Shown in pieces: positions 1 to 13,300 of a DNA stretch of 64,000 nt. Every line of letters begins with the position of its first letter. Positions within the stretch are counted from its first letter, which is position 1. The notes beneath the pieces were generated by a model. It worked only from the letters and a program-made list of their open reading frames with translations. It made no database searches and was not told the origin of the DNA. This stretch comes from Epinephelus fuscoguttatus. Taxonomy: Eukaryota > Chordata > Actinopteri > Perciformes > Serranidae. Where the stretch lies: positions 24,948,322-25,012,321 of the forward strand of contig NC_064753.1 of assembly GCF_011397635.1 (NCBI RefSeq). Reading direction: 5' to 3'. A program made the position numbers and the translations under genes.

Positions 1-72
1 AACAGTGCAAAATGTCAATAATGTTGAACTGCTCTGAACTCACTTTTAGGCAACAGCAGCATTCGCACCACT

Positions 73-74
<2 letters not shown>

Positions 75-103
<29 letters not shown>
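75..103. repeat. (CA)n microsatellite
   Basis: Uninterrupted CA dinucleotide run of about 14 units, directly visible. Confidence 0.95.
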
Positions 104-559
104 TGGAGAAACAGACAATAGATGCCACAAACCATTTTTTGCATGTTAGCTGCCATGGGTTTGACCCGGCTGCGCAGTCTATTGTGCTGCGCAACAATCT
201 GCGAGTGCTCCTTCACCCCGAGCCCTGGGAGAAAAACAGAAACGCTTATTTAGTAACTATGCTTCTGCTGCTGTCACCATGGCAATGGAATGCAAATGTC
301 TTGGCGGGATGTTTGTGCGTGTGTGTGTGTGTAAAGGTTGAAGCATGGGTTAATACAGTCTGTCACAGTTTCACTGACGATTAAACTCAAGGGTCAACTG
401 AGTTAAACACACAAAATTTCAATCAAAACTCAAAACAATATTTTTTCAATTACTGTCATGCCCTGAGTAGACAAACGTCCCCTTAAAACAGAAGTAAACC
501 ACATTCCATTATACAAGATCAGAATGCTTTAGGCCTATATATATAAGCCTAGGTGTAGA

Positions 560-740
560 TTTTGTGGATTGGGGGGAAACCAGGGGACCATGAATAAAAC
601 ACTATAGACTGATGCATAAAAAGCTGAAATTGGTACATAAAAATCGCCACAGTGCAGGAAATGAAGTGTTTGATACTCAAAATTTTCTGGCGGAGGACCC
701 CTAAACATATGTCCCTCACCTCAATGTGTAACCAGATCTA
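560..740 (+). repeat. Dispersed repeat, copy 1 (GCAGGAAATGAAGTGTTT type)
   Basis: The core around 653-705 (cacaGTGCAGGAAATgAAGTGTTT, then ACTCAAAATTTTCTGGC and GACCCCT) recurs with a few changes at about 4770-4820. Two diverged copies in one window indicate an interspersed repeat. The class is not determined. Confidence 0.6.
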
Positions 741-1490
741 CACCCTTGTATACGGGTGCTACATAACATATAAATATCGGCGATAAATATCAATGTAACA
801 CAGTTCTAATGATGTCTTTATGGGAGAAATTATAATTGTTCAAAGTTACAGAACATTAATACACACAGAATGTCCTTATATCTGAGTATAACTATATAAC
901 GTGTTGTAAATAATTTATTAAAGGTTCATGCTCATAGATAAAGGTTAAAATTAAGTTTTTGCTTTACTTTGAAATGTCAACCGTACTTAATAAAGCCTAT
1001 ATTACATATCCCTATATTAAATTGTGCCTGAGATCATTAAATTAAATCATTACTGCAAGAACAGATTGTGGATTAATAACACTTTAGAGTAGCTTTTGAT
1101 CTGAGAGAGAAAAAAAACTTAAAGAGTAGAGATTCAGCTGCCCAGTGATGGGTTAATGATTTTGCTTGCGTTTGGCAATATGCCACCAAAATGGCAATTT
1201 GTTAAGCTGATGCCAAACTCCTGTAGCACAGCAGGCAGCGGCAGAAAAAGTTGGGCTGCTGGTGTTTTGCCAGAAGGATTTGGACAGCTAAGAAAAACCC
1301 CTTGAGTCTGCAGCTTAAAGGATTGCAAACATAAGATAACAACTTCCACTTATACAATTGTAGTCTCTTATTATTGCTGGCTATAGCTTAAATAAGAAGG
1401 AAAATGTCTATAACAGTAAAAATGTGTGCTAGTTCATTAAAGGACAATAACAGCCTACTCTCCCGCGTGGCCACCTGACTGCGTGTTTAC

Positions 1491-1614
1491 CGGTGACGGT
1501 GGACTTGTGGAGCTCCAGTGTGTCTCTGTTAATCCGGTTCGTGTAGATGCACGCGGGCAGCAGAGACAAAACGACAAACAGATCCAGACACCGGGACGCT
1601 GGTCCAGACCCCAT
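1491..1614 (-). CDS. Putative first coding exon of an unidentified secreted or membrane protein
   Basis: I do not recognise this gene. On the minus strand an ATG at 1614-1612 has a strong Kozak context (A at -3, G at +4). It opens a frame starting MGSGPASRC followed by a hydrophobic stretch (LDLFVVLSLLPACIY), which looks like a signal peptide with a polar, partly basic n-region. About 41 codons later the frame meets a GTAAAC donor at 1490-1485, giving a phase-1 junction typical of secreted-protein first exons. Downstream exons would lie left of position 1, outside the window. The sequence upstream on this strand (1615-1740) is C/T-rich on the plus strand and could be the 5' leader. If real, the gene is divergent to FBLN7, 5.8 kb away. 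This is inference from signal peptide, Kozak context and donor only. Confidence 0.4.
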
Positions 1615-2915
1615 TGTGGACTGTGAAGTGTCTCCAACAACAGTGAGCACTTTGCTCCCAGTTCTCCTCCTCCTGCCTCCCTGCTCCTCTCCTCCCTCTT
1701 TTCACTTCAACAGCTCTCACCCTGCTGCGGCTCAGCACATGTCTCTGTTCAAAGGGAGCTCACTGTCCCTGCAAGTAGACTCACTGTAGAGTGTCGGTAA
1801 CCTTTCATAATTTATTAAATCCGTGATAAAACTTTCTTTTGGCCAGTTAAAAACCGAAGAGCAAGTGTTTGAAGTTATTGTGCTATTGTGTAAAACATGC
1901 AGGAGGATATTATTCTCAAAGAATAAAAAGGAAAGGTTTTTCAGGCAAAAAGACAAAATTTTCTCATTTTTATTTTTCATTTTATTTATGTATTTATTTA
2001 GGTTATAGGGAGCATGCAATTTAACATAGTATGAGTATGGGACTGATGTGCTGCACAGAGAGTTTGCTAATTTTCAACTCTTGTCCCTAGCTGGGCTTTT
2101 ACATGTAGACCTGAATATCATCAAAAAATATACAGTTTAAATAGAACACAATACTACAACAATATAATATAAACATGGAAGGCACAATAAAACACACAAA
2201 CCACAATCCACACATTATCCATACCATAGTACATATACCACAATACAAACATCACAATATATCCAACAATACATCTGCTACAACAGACATACCTCTATAC
2301 TGTACAATTACTGTTTGTTTAACTACTAGATCAAAAACAAATATGGAGATATATGACTGAATCGGAACAAAAAAAAATGTCTTGTAACACAGTTTTATTT
2401 CTGAATATTATAAATGGAAATATGTATTTTTTGTAATTGTTTTTTTATTATTATTACTTTATGTCACAGCAGATTGTGGCAACAGTGTTGACATTTATTG
2501 AAAAGTAACTTGTGTAAATATGCTGAATTAAAAGTTTAAGTCTTCAATTTTTTTTTTAATTAACTAAAATAATATGTGTCACCTCTCTGACTTGAATTTT
2601 AATGGTATATTTATGGATTATTATCACTGATTTCTCAACATGTGAGCAGCTTTTTAATTTTGTAAATGGTAGAGTTTTGATTGTTGTGTACTTATAACAA
2701 CTTACCTAAAAGATGATCATTTGTGTGTAAAATCACGATCTGTTAAGCATGACAATATCTGCAAAATAAATGTAAGTGAAAGTGCTTTCTCTCACATGTG
2801 GTGGATTAGAATTTTTACGAAGAGTAAATGATGCCTCTTTAGTCTGCCCAAAGTGCTCTTACACCACATGCTACATTCACCCATTCATACACCAGTCGCT
2901 GAGGCTACCACACAA

Positions 2916-3233
2916 CCCAGCCAACACTTGTATGTGGGGCCCATGTGGGTACTAAATGGGCTGGAAAATGGGCCCTATATGGGATTGTCCACAAGTTCCA
3001 TATTGACTCCATGCCAATTGCCCACAAAGGTGGGTTTACCCAAGTGGGCTCCACATGGGTTATGCTATGCTAACTGTGTATAGGCCCAAACTGGACACCT
3101 TATCTGAAGTTCACTTAGGTAAACCCATGCTTGTGGGCAACTGGCACAGGACCATTGTGAATAATCCCAAATAGGGCCTGTTTTTCAGCTCATTTACTAC
3201 CCACATGGGCCCTATATACAAATGTTGGCTGGG
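2916..3233. mobile_element. Foldback / long-TIR MITE-like element
   Basis: The ends are inverted copies of one another. The left end reads CCCAGCCAACACTTGTATGT and the right end is the reverse complement of that with one or two changes (ACATACAAATGTTGGCTGGG-like; the visible right end is ATATACAAATGTTGGCTGGG). The symmetry continues inward through GGGCCCATGTGGGTA, GGGCTGGAAAA and GGGCCCTAT blocks, so most of the 318 bp can pair with itself. There is no coding capacity. It resembles a high-copy palindromic repeat of teleost genomes. It sits inside an older repeat (flanks CACCCATTCATACACC and GCCACTTGCTAC). Confidence 0.75.
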
Positions 3234-3314
3234 AGGATGCCACTTGCTACTTAATACAAGTATCTTAAAACCATACTTAACTAACAGTAACTTCAGTCAG
3301 TAGTGTAGTGGAGT

Positions 3315-3484
3315 CAGTGGTGTAGTGAATGATATACGCACCTCCTTTTCGAGCTGTGAACAGTTTACCCACCTATCAGCCAAAAAGCCATGTATATGTA
3401 ATGGGATAGTGTACCCACTTCCTCCTCCATAACCTACACATCTACCTGGTAGCAGCCAACTCATCAACCACCACTACACCACTG
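3315..3484. mobile_element. Short TIR element (MITE-like)
   Basis: About 170 bp bounded by a 13-bp perfect inverted repeat: CAGTGGTGTAGTG at 3315-3327 and CACTACACCACTG at 3472-3484. There is no ORF. The internal part (GGGATAGTGTACCCACTT) looks like a common fish repeat, but the superfamily is unassigned. Confidence 0.6.
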
Positions 3485-4619
3485 CAGTATAGTGCTTGAG
3501 TACGTTTAAAGTAAATACTACTTTCTGCTCGTACCAGTCAGTCATTCATGACTAAAGCATCTTAATCATCTCTTTCATCATTTCCCAATTTCAACAAAAA
3601 GCGAGCTAAAGTCTTTGTCAAGCGTGAGTGTTCATCATTGTAAAATGGGGACGTTTGTTTTGAGAGACCGATGTGCATCATTTCTGAATCACTACAGATG
3701 AAGCTTTATTCCAGAGCGATGAGCAGGCTGAGGTGTAGGAAGTTTGTTTTTCTTTTGTCGTTGCTATTGTCTAGCAAAATCAGTTTGGGATATTTTTTCA
3801 AAGTGTAGCAGAACTTGATGTGGTGCAAAATGACCACATAGGTGTGAGTGTGGAGAGGTACAGGATGGAGCTGTCTGGGTGTCTGTTTGGACAAGGTGAC
3901 AATGTTTTTTTAAGGACCCAGTGTGGGAAGCATGAATCATGCTTCACACATTGTAGGATGATTCAGTGTCTGGAGATGACTGCAGAGCGACACAATAGAC
4001 TCACACTCATTTCTCTCCCCAGTGGGCTGAGTGTATTTCAGTTCCCCGGCTGTGCAGTTGTTTCTTATCTCTTTGATTCTGCTGCATCAGTAAAGGACTG
4101 TCTGACCCTGCTGCGCCAAACGACAGCTTCGCACACAGTCTGTTCCAGGCTCAGTCAGACTCGGCCACCCACTAAGATGATTCCTCGGGTAAATCTAACA
4201 CAGGCCACATGAGCCACTGCAAGCTTCCTGCTCGAGCTCAAAGCAGAACCCAAGAGCCCGGGCATCCTCATCACTCTCTGAACTGCAGTGGTGTCGGCTG
4301 CATGCGCTGAGGAAGGAAGTCCATCTGCACCATTAATGTTCTCTCTGCAGCAGCACAGCTCAGTTGCAAACTCATATGAGACTCATTCACATCTTCACTA
4401 TTTAATTTAAATGACTGGATCTTCTACAAAGACAGTTTTATCTGTAGAACAGCAGGTGCAATTTTACTTCCTTTATAACTGACAGTAGAAAAAAAAGCTT
4501 AAGATACAGTACAGTACAGACAACTTGCAAAGTAAAGCTCACAATGAAGCCATATAATATTTATGTTGCTGGCAGTGCCATTATGGACAGATGCAACTTG
4601 ACTATCTGCTAAATAGGCA

Positions 4620-5015
4620 TAAGTTTCAGGGGGGGACGAAGGCCCCCCCCAATATTTAAAATACAATAAAAGCATGAAAATGGCAGAGAACCTTTATTTT
4701 GACAAAATTAAAGACATTTACACCACTAGTTGTTGCAGAAAATGCACAAATTGTTGCATAATAGTCAACCACAATGCAGGAAATTAAGTGTTTCATGCTC
4801 AGAATTTTCTGGCAGACCCCTGAAAACCCACGTTTCATATGTGTGGACCTGGTGGACTCTAGTGTTGTCTGCATTGTGTTGATACGAAGAGGCCCAGAAT
4901 GTGGATATATTTGGAGGCAATCTCTGCTTATTCCTAACAACTCTAACAGCAAGAGGTAAAAACAAAATCCTCCATCAGTTACAACCATATAACTTGAGCC
5001 CCTCTCCCAGTGGCG
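4620..5015 (+). repeat. Dispersed repeat, copy 2
   Basis: Its first half matches the repeat at 560-740 (AATGCAGGAAATTAAGTGTTT and AGAATTTTCTGGC). Its second half (CAGCAAGAGGTAAAAAC, ACCATATAACT, AGCCCCT) matches 6155-6210. It therefore joins the two partial copies into one family. G/C runs at 4631-4650 precede it. Confidence 0.6.
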
Positions 5016-6034
5016 CAAACGAAATATTTTTTAATGACAGAAATTCAAACAAATTATTTTTCCACATAATGATTATTATGAAAAAAAAAAAACAGCTGAC
5101 AACTGTCTGTACTGGATGCTGGACAGCTGGAAAATTAAGTAGCCTAATTCAGCCTGTATTAAAGTTACAGGCAATATTAAAATAATTAAAATAATTTCTG
5201 CAGTTACATGCTTTCATTTAGACTGAATTATGGCCGTTAAATGACATCTATAGATAGAGACTTTACTATTCCCTCATGAAGGGCACAAAACAAAAACATG
5301 TATCTAATGTATGTAATCTAGTGGTGGTGATACAGAACTGTAGGTAATTTGGGTCAATGTTATGTAGGATTTAGTGTTGTTCATTTATTGGTATATGGCA
5401 TAATTTAATATACAGTATATACCATATATATCACATGCATTGTGTACATCCTACAGAGCCAGGGCCCTCTCAGGGTTGGTCAGGAAGAAGTGTGGAAGTG
5501 GAAGAAGAAGGGAAAGACAGTTACAGTGCAGATGATGATGATGATGATGATAGTAGTAGTACCTCCATGAGGCATTTTCATTCCATTTCCATTTCAACTT
5601 TATTTTCTTGTTAGTATATGTGCAGCTAAATTCAAAAATCTGCTGTTTTCATTATTTTGAGATGATGGTCTTAATTTATTTTGATTGAAAAGTTTATGTG
5701 TATTTAAGTTTTTTTTAAGTCTTTCATTAATGTTAAGAGAATTTTCCATTTTGGGATTTTACAATAAAAATTACATTGAGACTGTAAAAGATGGCCTTTA
5801 GCACATTTTTTTATGGCGGCTTTTAATCTTGCATCAAATAGTGAATCACATACTGTATGCAGACTGTTGCATGTACAACTCACTAGCAGTAAATATTGTA
5901 CGGGTAGTATTGAACTACAAGAAGCAAGACAGTTGCAAGCCTTGAAAGTTAGAGTTATGTAAAGCTTTGAATGGGTCAGTTAGGTCCTAGAGATGTGGTG
6001 ACAACAGCTGCGCGGGGGGCCCGATGTGATTTTT

Positions 6035-6215
6035 TTTTTCATGGGGCCCAAAATTCCTGGCGGCGCCCCTGCCCTCTCCCATGGAGTACAACAGGAAAAG
6101 GCAGCCATGTTACAATCATACTGTACAATAAAACACAGAAAACCTAACTGACAGCAAGAGGTAAAAACTAAATCCTCAGTCAATTCCCACCATATAACTC
6201 AAGCCCCTACACAAA
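6035..6215 (+). repeat. Dispersed repeat, copy 3 (second half)
   Basis: Shares GACAGCAAGAGGTAAAAAC, AAATCCTC, CACCATATAACTCAAGCCCCT and flanking bases with 4945-5005. Diverged and partial. Confidence 0.55.
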
Positions 6216-7384
6216 TTAAGTGACACAGGAATAAGTTGGCATGTTATACAATAAGTTTAGGCCGAAAAATGAACTTGTAAACACAGTTCAACAGCGCTAA
6301 AACACTGAAATTAAAACAGCAACACGGTAGAAGTAAAGCGGGAGACACCCCTTTATAGGTGGGGTACTCCCAAAGGTGAATGTAGTGGTGTATTGACTAT
6401 GGAGGCCTGAACTCGTCAGGTAATAACAACTGAAACAACGAAACCTACGCCCTTACCCACCGTTGTTAAAATGGTATTATATATGTACTTAATGTTGCTG
6501 TTTATAAGCCAACTGTGAGTGCTAAGTTTCAACACGCATCAGGGAGCTGGGTGTAAATTTTGTTTGATAAAGTGGTGGTGTATGGTTAGAAAAAAATAAG
6601 GGAATGATTATTTTTACAAGTGTAAACCAGCACTGTTATCAGCCTTCAGTAATAATATATAATGGGAAAATAAATATTTACTACCTGTCATCATCACTCA
6701 TCTTTTAATATTCCCTGACTCCACTTAATCACTGTCATAATATAGCCATGTCAGGTCTTTGTTGAAACCTGGAAAAAACATGTCATATTTTGTTCAGTCT
6801 GACAAATACACAGGTCATGAATGCATCTGTGAATATATTCCTGTAGAGGGCACAGCTTCTCTGCAGCTCTCCATCACTGAGAATGAACATTGTGTCCATC
6901 ACAGGGAGTAAATGCAACATTGTGATTTCATGTTGAGCTGACAGATTCTATCAGATGAAATAGATGATGTATAGTAATTTTACATTAAACATTAAACAAC
7001 TACAGCTTACATTAAAAACTAAACAGGATATAATCCTGATTATTATATGACTGAGAAAATATTCTCTGTCAGTTTTCTTCCACTTCTGTATAAACAAGAT
7101 AAAAACCTAAGCAGCTTTGACCGGAAAAGGAAGTGCACACCAAGTTTAGTACAGGGATAATAATGTGGTCACATTTTTCTTAAAGTCTCCTTTGCCTGAT
7201 TGGCTCTTGAAGGGTAAACCCAACATTCCTCAGCGGTTCTCTGCAGCAGCTTTTTCCAACTGCAGACTGTGGTCATTCTCTCACCTGCAGTCCCTGCACG
7301 CACTCAAAGTTCACACTGCCTGCAAATTCTAACACATCTGAGGACTGACCGTTGACTCCGCGTTGAACTGGGATCAGAGGAAAC

Positions 7385-10300
7385 ATGATTGCTGAGACTG
7401 TCTTCACCTTGTTGTGTCTCTGCTCGCTACATCCTACACTTGGACAGGTGAGTGAACACAGTGTTACAGGATAATGCAGCTTACTGTAAGTGACATCATT
7501 TGAGTTAAATGAGTTCAAAACCTTGCTCACGAAGACGGTTATATTCTATCAGACTGATCAATGATTGCAATATGTGTTTTACACGTGGCTTGAAAGGCAA
7601 AAAAAAATTCAAATTTGAGTAGCCCTTCTCAAAACAGCTCCTACTGTATATGTCCTTACTTGACATCACGTACAGACATTTTAACAGAGCAAACTTTGAG
7701 TAACCCTTTGCATGCAGGCTCCAGGAACAAGACCTCAGAGCAGGGATACTCACCTTGCTTTGCCACTTTTGCAAAAAGACAGGATGCTAATTAATAACAA
7801 ACATTCAGGATTACTTAATTATTGAATTAATTAAATGTTGTCGTGTACTGTGATTTTTTCTTTTTTATGCAAATACTTTTGCTAGTTGTGCACCTTTAGC
7901 TAAGTGGCTCACGTAGTCACGTTTGTCTTTATGTTTTCTTTCTTGTTGTATAATGCCATTGTGACCTATGTCTGCAAGATGCACTGTATAAATAAATTTT
8001 ACTTACTTACTTACCTACTTAATATGCAAATATTTAGCCCAGACCTCTGTCAGGGATCCAGGGCACTTTTTTATGTAGCCTGGCACTTTATTTACAGACA
8101 AAGTCCAAAAAAGAAATTATTTTCATTGTGATCTTGAATTGTCACTGAGGCACCCAGCACCCTATATGGAGTGTTTAAAATTGCATTTCAGCGTTTCAAA
8201 CTTGTTCCACATTAAATAATCTGACAAACCTTGTCAGATTTAATAGTACTGTACTGTACTTTACTGTCATCTTGAGCTCCAGTCCTGCATGCCTCCTACA
8301 CACCGTCACCCAGTTAACATGAAGCCATGTGAAATGTCGCTTAGCACAGGCAGAAAGAGGCCTTTGACAACTACACTATAAACACCAGCCACCCCTCCCG
8401 ACTGACTGAAGCCTCTCCAAACCCCAGTTCTGTCCAAATCAGAAAGGTGTTTTCAACAAATATTGACTCTTCTTACATAACCCCGGCTGGACGAAAACAC
8501 TAATTGGTTGTCTGAAAACATGCATGAGAGGACAGGGCAGAGGGTGTAGAATGACGCTGTTGAGGAGGACATGGATAGCAAACAAGTCAGCGCCACTCCC
8601 TCGGCCCTGCGGCCAATAGAAAGGGAGGTTGCAATGCAGGTGATGTTTATGCTGAGGGTGTTTATACCTGACTGACCCTAAACCCTAAATCCACCACATC
8701 ATAAAGATAGCATTCGCTGATTTCATCCCCTCTCCTTCGATGACACATGGCAGTTACATAACTTTATGTAATGAAGATTTTAAACACCCACACAGGGTCA
8801 CACCTAAAAACCACATCATAAGAATATCAAACGTTCAGAGAGAGTTCCCGTGTTTATAACTGAGTTTCAGTAGCTTTGAAAGGAGGAGGTTCCTGCTTGC
8901 AAATACTTACAGTGGCCAAACATACTCTGATCCTAGGGCATTTACTTGCTCATATAACAGCCCGGCCTCTGTGCTGCACAGGTCTTCAAGGGCACTCCTT
9001 CAGCAAGCTTTCGTTTGTTTACATGCAGTGGAGCTGACTCTGTTTTTCAAGTTTTGTTTAGAGCTGTGATTTTATTTCACACTGTTCTTTTAATCAAACC
9101 ATCAGCTTGCACAATTGAGTAATAAAGCAACAGATTTACTTTGGCAGGGTTACCTCAGGTAATGAAATGCAGAGCGTGTTGTTGTAGGTCAATACATTTT
9201 TTTTGGCTTAGACACATCAAAAAAACTAAAGATTTTTGGACTATAAAAACCTTAAACATCATCTTGAGTTTTGTGAGTGAATGTTAAGTAAGTTATCTGG
9301 CAAGTGCATTAATGACATCACCAGCTTGTGGTCCTGCAGCTTCTCCTTCATGATGAGAAATATTTATTTTATACTTACCTGAAACAGACACACTGTAATT
9401 ACCTGGGTATGGTTATGGGGTTGTTCTTGGAGGTGACCACGTTATGAAGCTACCAGTGCGACACATCATCAGTTTTGGACCTTGACCTCACTGTCTTTTA
9501 TCACAAGACACCCTAGTCAAGGCAGAGCGAAAGCAGGTTGATCAGTTCTTGGTGTGTCTCATCGTTGGCCTCTAGATGGTCACCTGGGAGCCCAGACGAG
9601 ATCTCTTCTCTTCAGCCACAACCAGTGACTGCTCCTTTCTGCGGCATTGGCAAAGGCTTTAGTTGCCTTCCTGTGGGTCTGCCCTCTGACTTCCGCTTCC
9701 CTCAAGAGCCTTGTGGTGGAACTGGCACCAAAGCCCCTGCAGCCCAGCTCTACTGGAAGCACTTCAACCTTCCAGCCTTGCTCCTCTGCTTCAGCTTCAA
9801 GGTCGCGTTCCGCAGCTTCTTGCACTCACAAGCCTCGGCCACGGCTTCCTCCCAGAGAATCTGTCGCAGGTCGGTTGCTGCAAATTTCGGGTGGGAATAT
9901 GATTCTCTAGCTTTAGTCAACATGCATTTTCCAGTCCCTAACTGCATTCAGTGGGCTTGAGTAGGAAGGCAAGCGACTAGCTGCAAGTTCCTCTCCTTCC
10001 CAGATGAAGGGTGGAAGATGTGGGAACTTCTTCTAGGTCTTGAGAGCCATAGCATTGGCTACTTTCATGCACTCTAGCTCAGGCCAGTACTTGGTTGTGC
10101 TTCCAGGTTTATCTGCCTTGTGCCAGGCAGGTCTTGCATCCTACCAAGATGTCCTTTAGGGTTGCCAGAACTGCACACAGAGGACAGGCTGGATCTTTTC
10201 CCTTACAATGATTTAGGCTTGTAGGAAAGGGAAGGACATCCCATATGGCCCTGATGGTGAAGCTCAACATGTTAGCCTCCACACTCCACAGCTCAGTCCA

Positions 10301-13300
10301 TGTGATTTTCCTCCTCGCGACAGCATCCCACCTTGTCAAAGCTGCCTTGCTTGGCTTGGGATATGACTTCAGCACACCTGGCAGCTTCTTCTTGGTGCTG
10401 CACCTCCTTAACCACCAGGAGCCCGTATTCAGTTTAGGAAGCCTTTCGCTGGTAGGTTTCAGTTCTCACAGGCCAACGCCTCCTCTGGCTTGTTGGACAT
10501 GGCCCACTATGTCCTGGTGCTGGAGAGCAGATAGGGTTGGAGCAACGTCTCTTAACACCGAGTCTTGAGATACTGTGAGCGTCATCTCCAGTCTTGCTTT
10601 GGCACGTTTGTATTCCTCCACCAGACCAGTGACAGGGCCCCATTCCCGTAAAGCCCTATGCTACTGAGACATCTCGGTAACCCAAGCCATTTCCTCACTT
10701 CTGCGTTCACCAGTCTTTCCAATTAATTGTCATGAGACAGCTTGACCTCGTAGATGGTGACTGGCCACATGAGTTGAGACAGCAGTCCAAATTGAAAGCA
10801 CCAGAGCTGTTTGAGGCCACCTGGGTGCAAATAGCATCTGCCTGAATAAAAAAAAAATACAGATTGATTTTAAGTGAATTATAGCTTTCAAGAAGTTTTT
10901 GTGAAAAGTTAATTAACATGTAATGATATTAGTCATGTTTGTTTTGTTCTAGGACTGTCCTAGCAGACAGGAGATACAGGGCTCTCTGAAGCAGGTCCAG
11001 AAGCTTCTCTCAGCCCACGAAGCCTCGTACTTACAGAGTCTTCGCAACCTGAAGAAGAAAATAAACCTGTTGCAGAACAGCCCAGGGAAGCAGACCACAA
11101 GAGCCACCAACAGTAAGCAAAACCCTCACAAAGACCAATTTATTTAAATGTTGAATGTTGAAATATCTGCTACTTTGCTTCTTTATCACCTTCAGGTACC
11201 TGCCCAAAACTGGACGCACCCGTCAATGGGAGGAAACTCGGCAAGTCACACAACGTGGGTCATGAGGTTCATGTTCTGTGTGACCCTGGCTATGAACTTG
11301 TGGGGTCAGAGAGCAGGGTTTGTCAGGAGAGCCTGACCTGGAGCGGCCAGCAGTCTACCTGCCGAGGTGAGACACCAGTGCTGATCTTCTGCCGCCTGGC
11401 CTCACTGTGATGGTCACTTTCTCCACCACCTCCTCCTCATTCTCTTTCCACTATTGTCTCTCCTCATTTTCACCCTGATCATCACTCATCCTCTTATCTG
11501 ACTCACTGATCACTTTTACAACCCTGTCATCGTCCTTTTGTAATGTTTCCCTCTTCTGCTCTCTGCTTCCATTCCTCTTTTTGTGCATTATGCATGTCAA
11601 CGTTTTTCTATGTAGAGATACATTTCATATGTGACCCATGATCATATTTCCTCTTTATGTACTCTGGTCATTGTCCAGAAAGCTTTCTGAATGCTGTGAC
11701 ATGCGATATTCCAACCTGTGACAGCCCACTGACTTTAAGATAACAGCTCAAAGGCTGTTTGATGAAGACAGAGCTTCCCCTACATTAACTTATCTGCTCC
11801 ATTTTCTTCGCTCATTGACTCTCAAACACGCATATGCAATGATGTCACGTCCTCTTATCTGTAAGCATCAAAGATATTTGGTTGCATATGTCCTTGTATT
11901 TAAAAGGTTCAAATGTAGCCATGGAGTCTCCTTGTATAACCTTCCTTTCTGTCTGTTCCTCCAGACATCAATGAGTGCGCGTCCTCTCCATGCATGAACG
12001 GTGGGACATGTGTGGATGAAGTGAACCAGTTTTCTTGTGTCTGTGCCAAAGGCTGGGCTGGAGCTACCTGCCAGAGCCCTTTGCCAACATGTAGGTATAA
12101 TACAATACATACTCAGACCACACACATATGCTGGAGATGTAGTTTACTTCACCATTTTATGCTCTAACCTGGGATTTGGGTCCTTGTTGCACCAAATGTG
12201 TTGATACCTTAACACTGGGAGATACATATCAAGCAACAAAACAAATATTCAAGGCAACACTTTAATGCAGAGCATATTTTTATAGGCCTGTGTCCAAACA
12301 GTCTGGCTTGCCAGTACAAGCCAGTGCTACATACCACATAGTGGGTTTTGTTGAATTCCTGCCTGAAGTCCAAAACGTTGCTGGTTGAGTGGCAGAAGTC
12401 TGCCCCCTCATGTATATGGTGGACTGTAAATTTCTGGAGCCCAGTTTGTTTGTTTTTCTCTATTGATTTGATGTTTGCACACTTACATACAGTGTGTTTC
12501 TGTAGGTCTGTTGCTCATTAGACAGTGGGAACTGCCCATTGGTTCAACAGCCCATTGTTCCGACCATATTAAACTCATTGTTCCGAAGTCTGTTCCGAAA
12601 TCATCATGATGCCCTGTGGTTAAGGTCTGGTTAGGTTTAGGCACAGAAACCACTTGGTTAGGGTCAGGAAAAGATCATAGTGTGGGTAAAAATGAAAAAG
12701 AAAGTGACAAACACATAAGCCGTGAGCCTGCTCCGCCTCAAGCCAGTCGCGGCGCACCATACGCCCGCCGCGAGCCGTTCAGCACCGCGGACAGTCGGAC
12801 TAATGGGATATCGAACCAATGGGCTGTCGAACCAATGACATGGACCCTAGACAGTGGCCCACATAGGCTCTATTTGATATGATATCTAAGAGCTAGTATC
12901 TGAGGAATTCCAAAGCTTTACATCCATGGGTGCATGCTGACAAAACAGGTCAGACATAAACATTATACTGACCATGATACTGGATTTTTTTTTTTTTTTT
13001 TTTTTAAGATTTTTGTTTTTGGCAGCGTCAGAGTGAAGGTGGGAGAGAGAGGGGATGACATGCAGCAGAGGGACATGGGTTGGAATTGAACCTGCTGCCA
13101 CTGCAACAAGGACATAGTCTTAGTTTATGGGGCACCTGCTCTATCAGTTGAGCTACTGGGCAGCACAAGACACCAGATTTTTCCAGGCTCATATCAATAT
13201 TTGAAAAGTTTAAAATTATGATAATGTCTGATAATATTTTTTGACACACACACTTATTATATTTAAGCATTTTGCTGAAAAAATTCCTTGAATTAGTTTT

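Larger units (their letters stand above)
1..1490. other. Left-edge non-coding stretch
   Basis: AT-rich DNA in which I see no convincing exon. It begins with a (CA)n microsatellite at about 75-103 and carries a dispersed-repeat copy near 560-740. If the minus-strand exon at 1491-1614 is real, this stretch would be the start of its first intron. The short open frames here have no recognisable domains. Confidence 0.5.
1615..7384. other. Gap between the minus-strand exon and FBLN7
   Basis: No exon could be supported. The stretch holds two foldback or TIR elements (2916-3233 and 3315-3484), two dispersed-repeat copies (4620-5015 and 6035-6215), a short ATG-triplet run near 5533-5552 and AT-rich unique-looking DNA. 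The last 250 bp are the expected FBLN7 promoter and 5' leader, but no core promoter motif stood out. Confidence 0.5.

Noticed and set aside
3820-4212. 130-codon plus-strand ORF
   Set aside because: No signal peptide, domain or family resemblance; flanking splice sites not convincing; composition not coding-like.
9538-9960. 140-codon plus-strand ORF in FBLN7 intron 1
   Set aside because: Antisense shadow of the RLE-type LINE fragment, whose minus-strand translation is the recognisable one.
12091-12094. Alternative donor for FBLN7 exon 4 at ACATGTAG|GTATAA
   Set aside because: Using it puts exon 5 out of frame; the donor after 12090 keeps the phase-1 pattern.
13110-13166. Possible tRNA gene on the minus strand
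   Set aside because: A-box and B-box are present, but no acceptor stem pairs and an A-rich tail follows; it is a SINE head. The same holds for the copies at 14390, 25445 and 48178.
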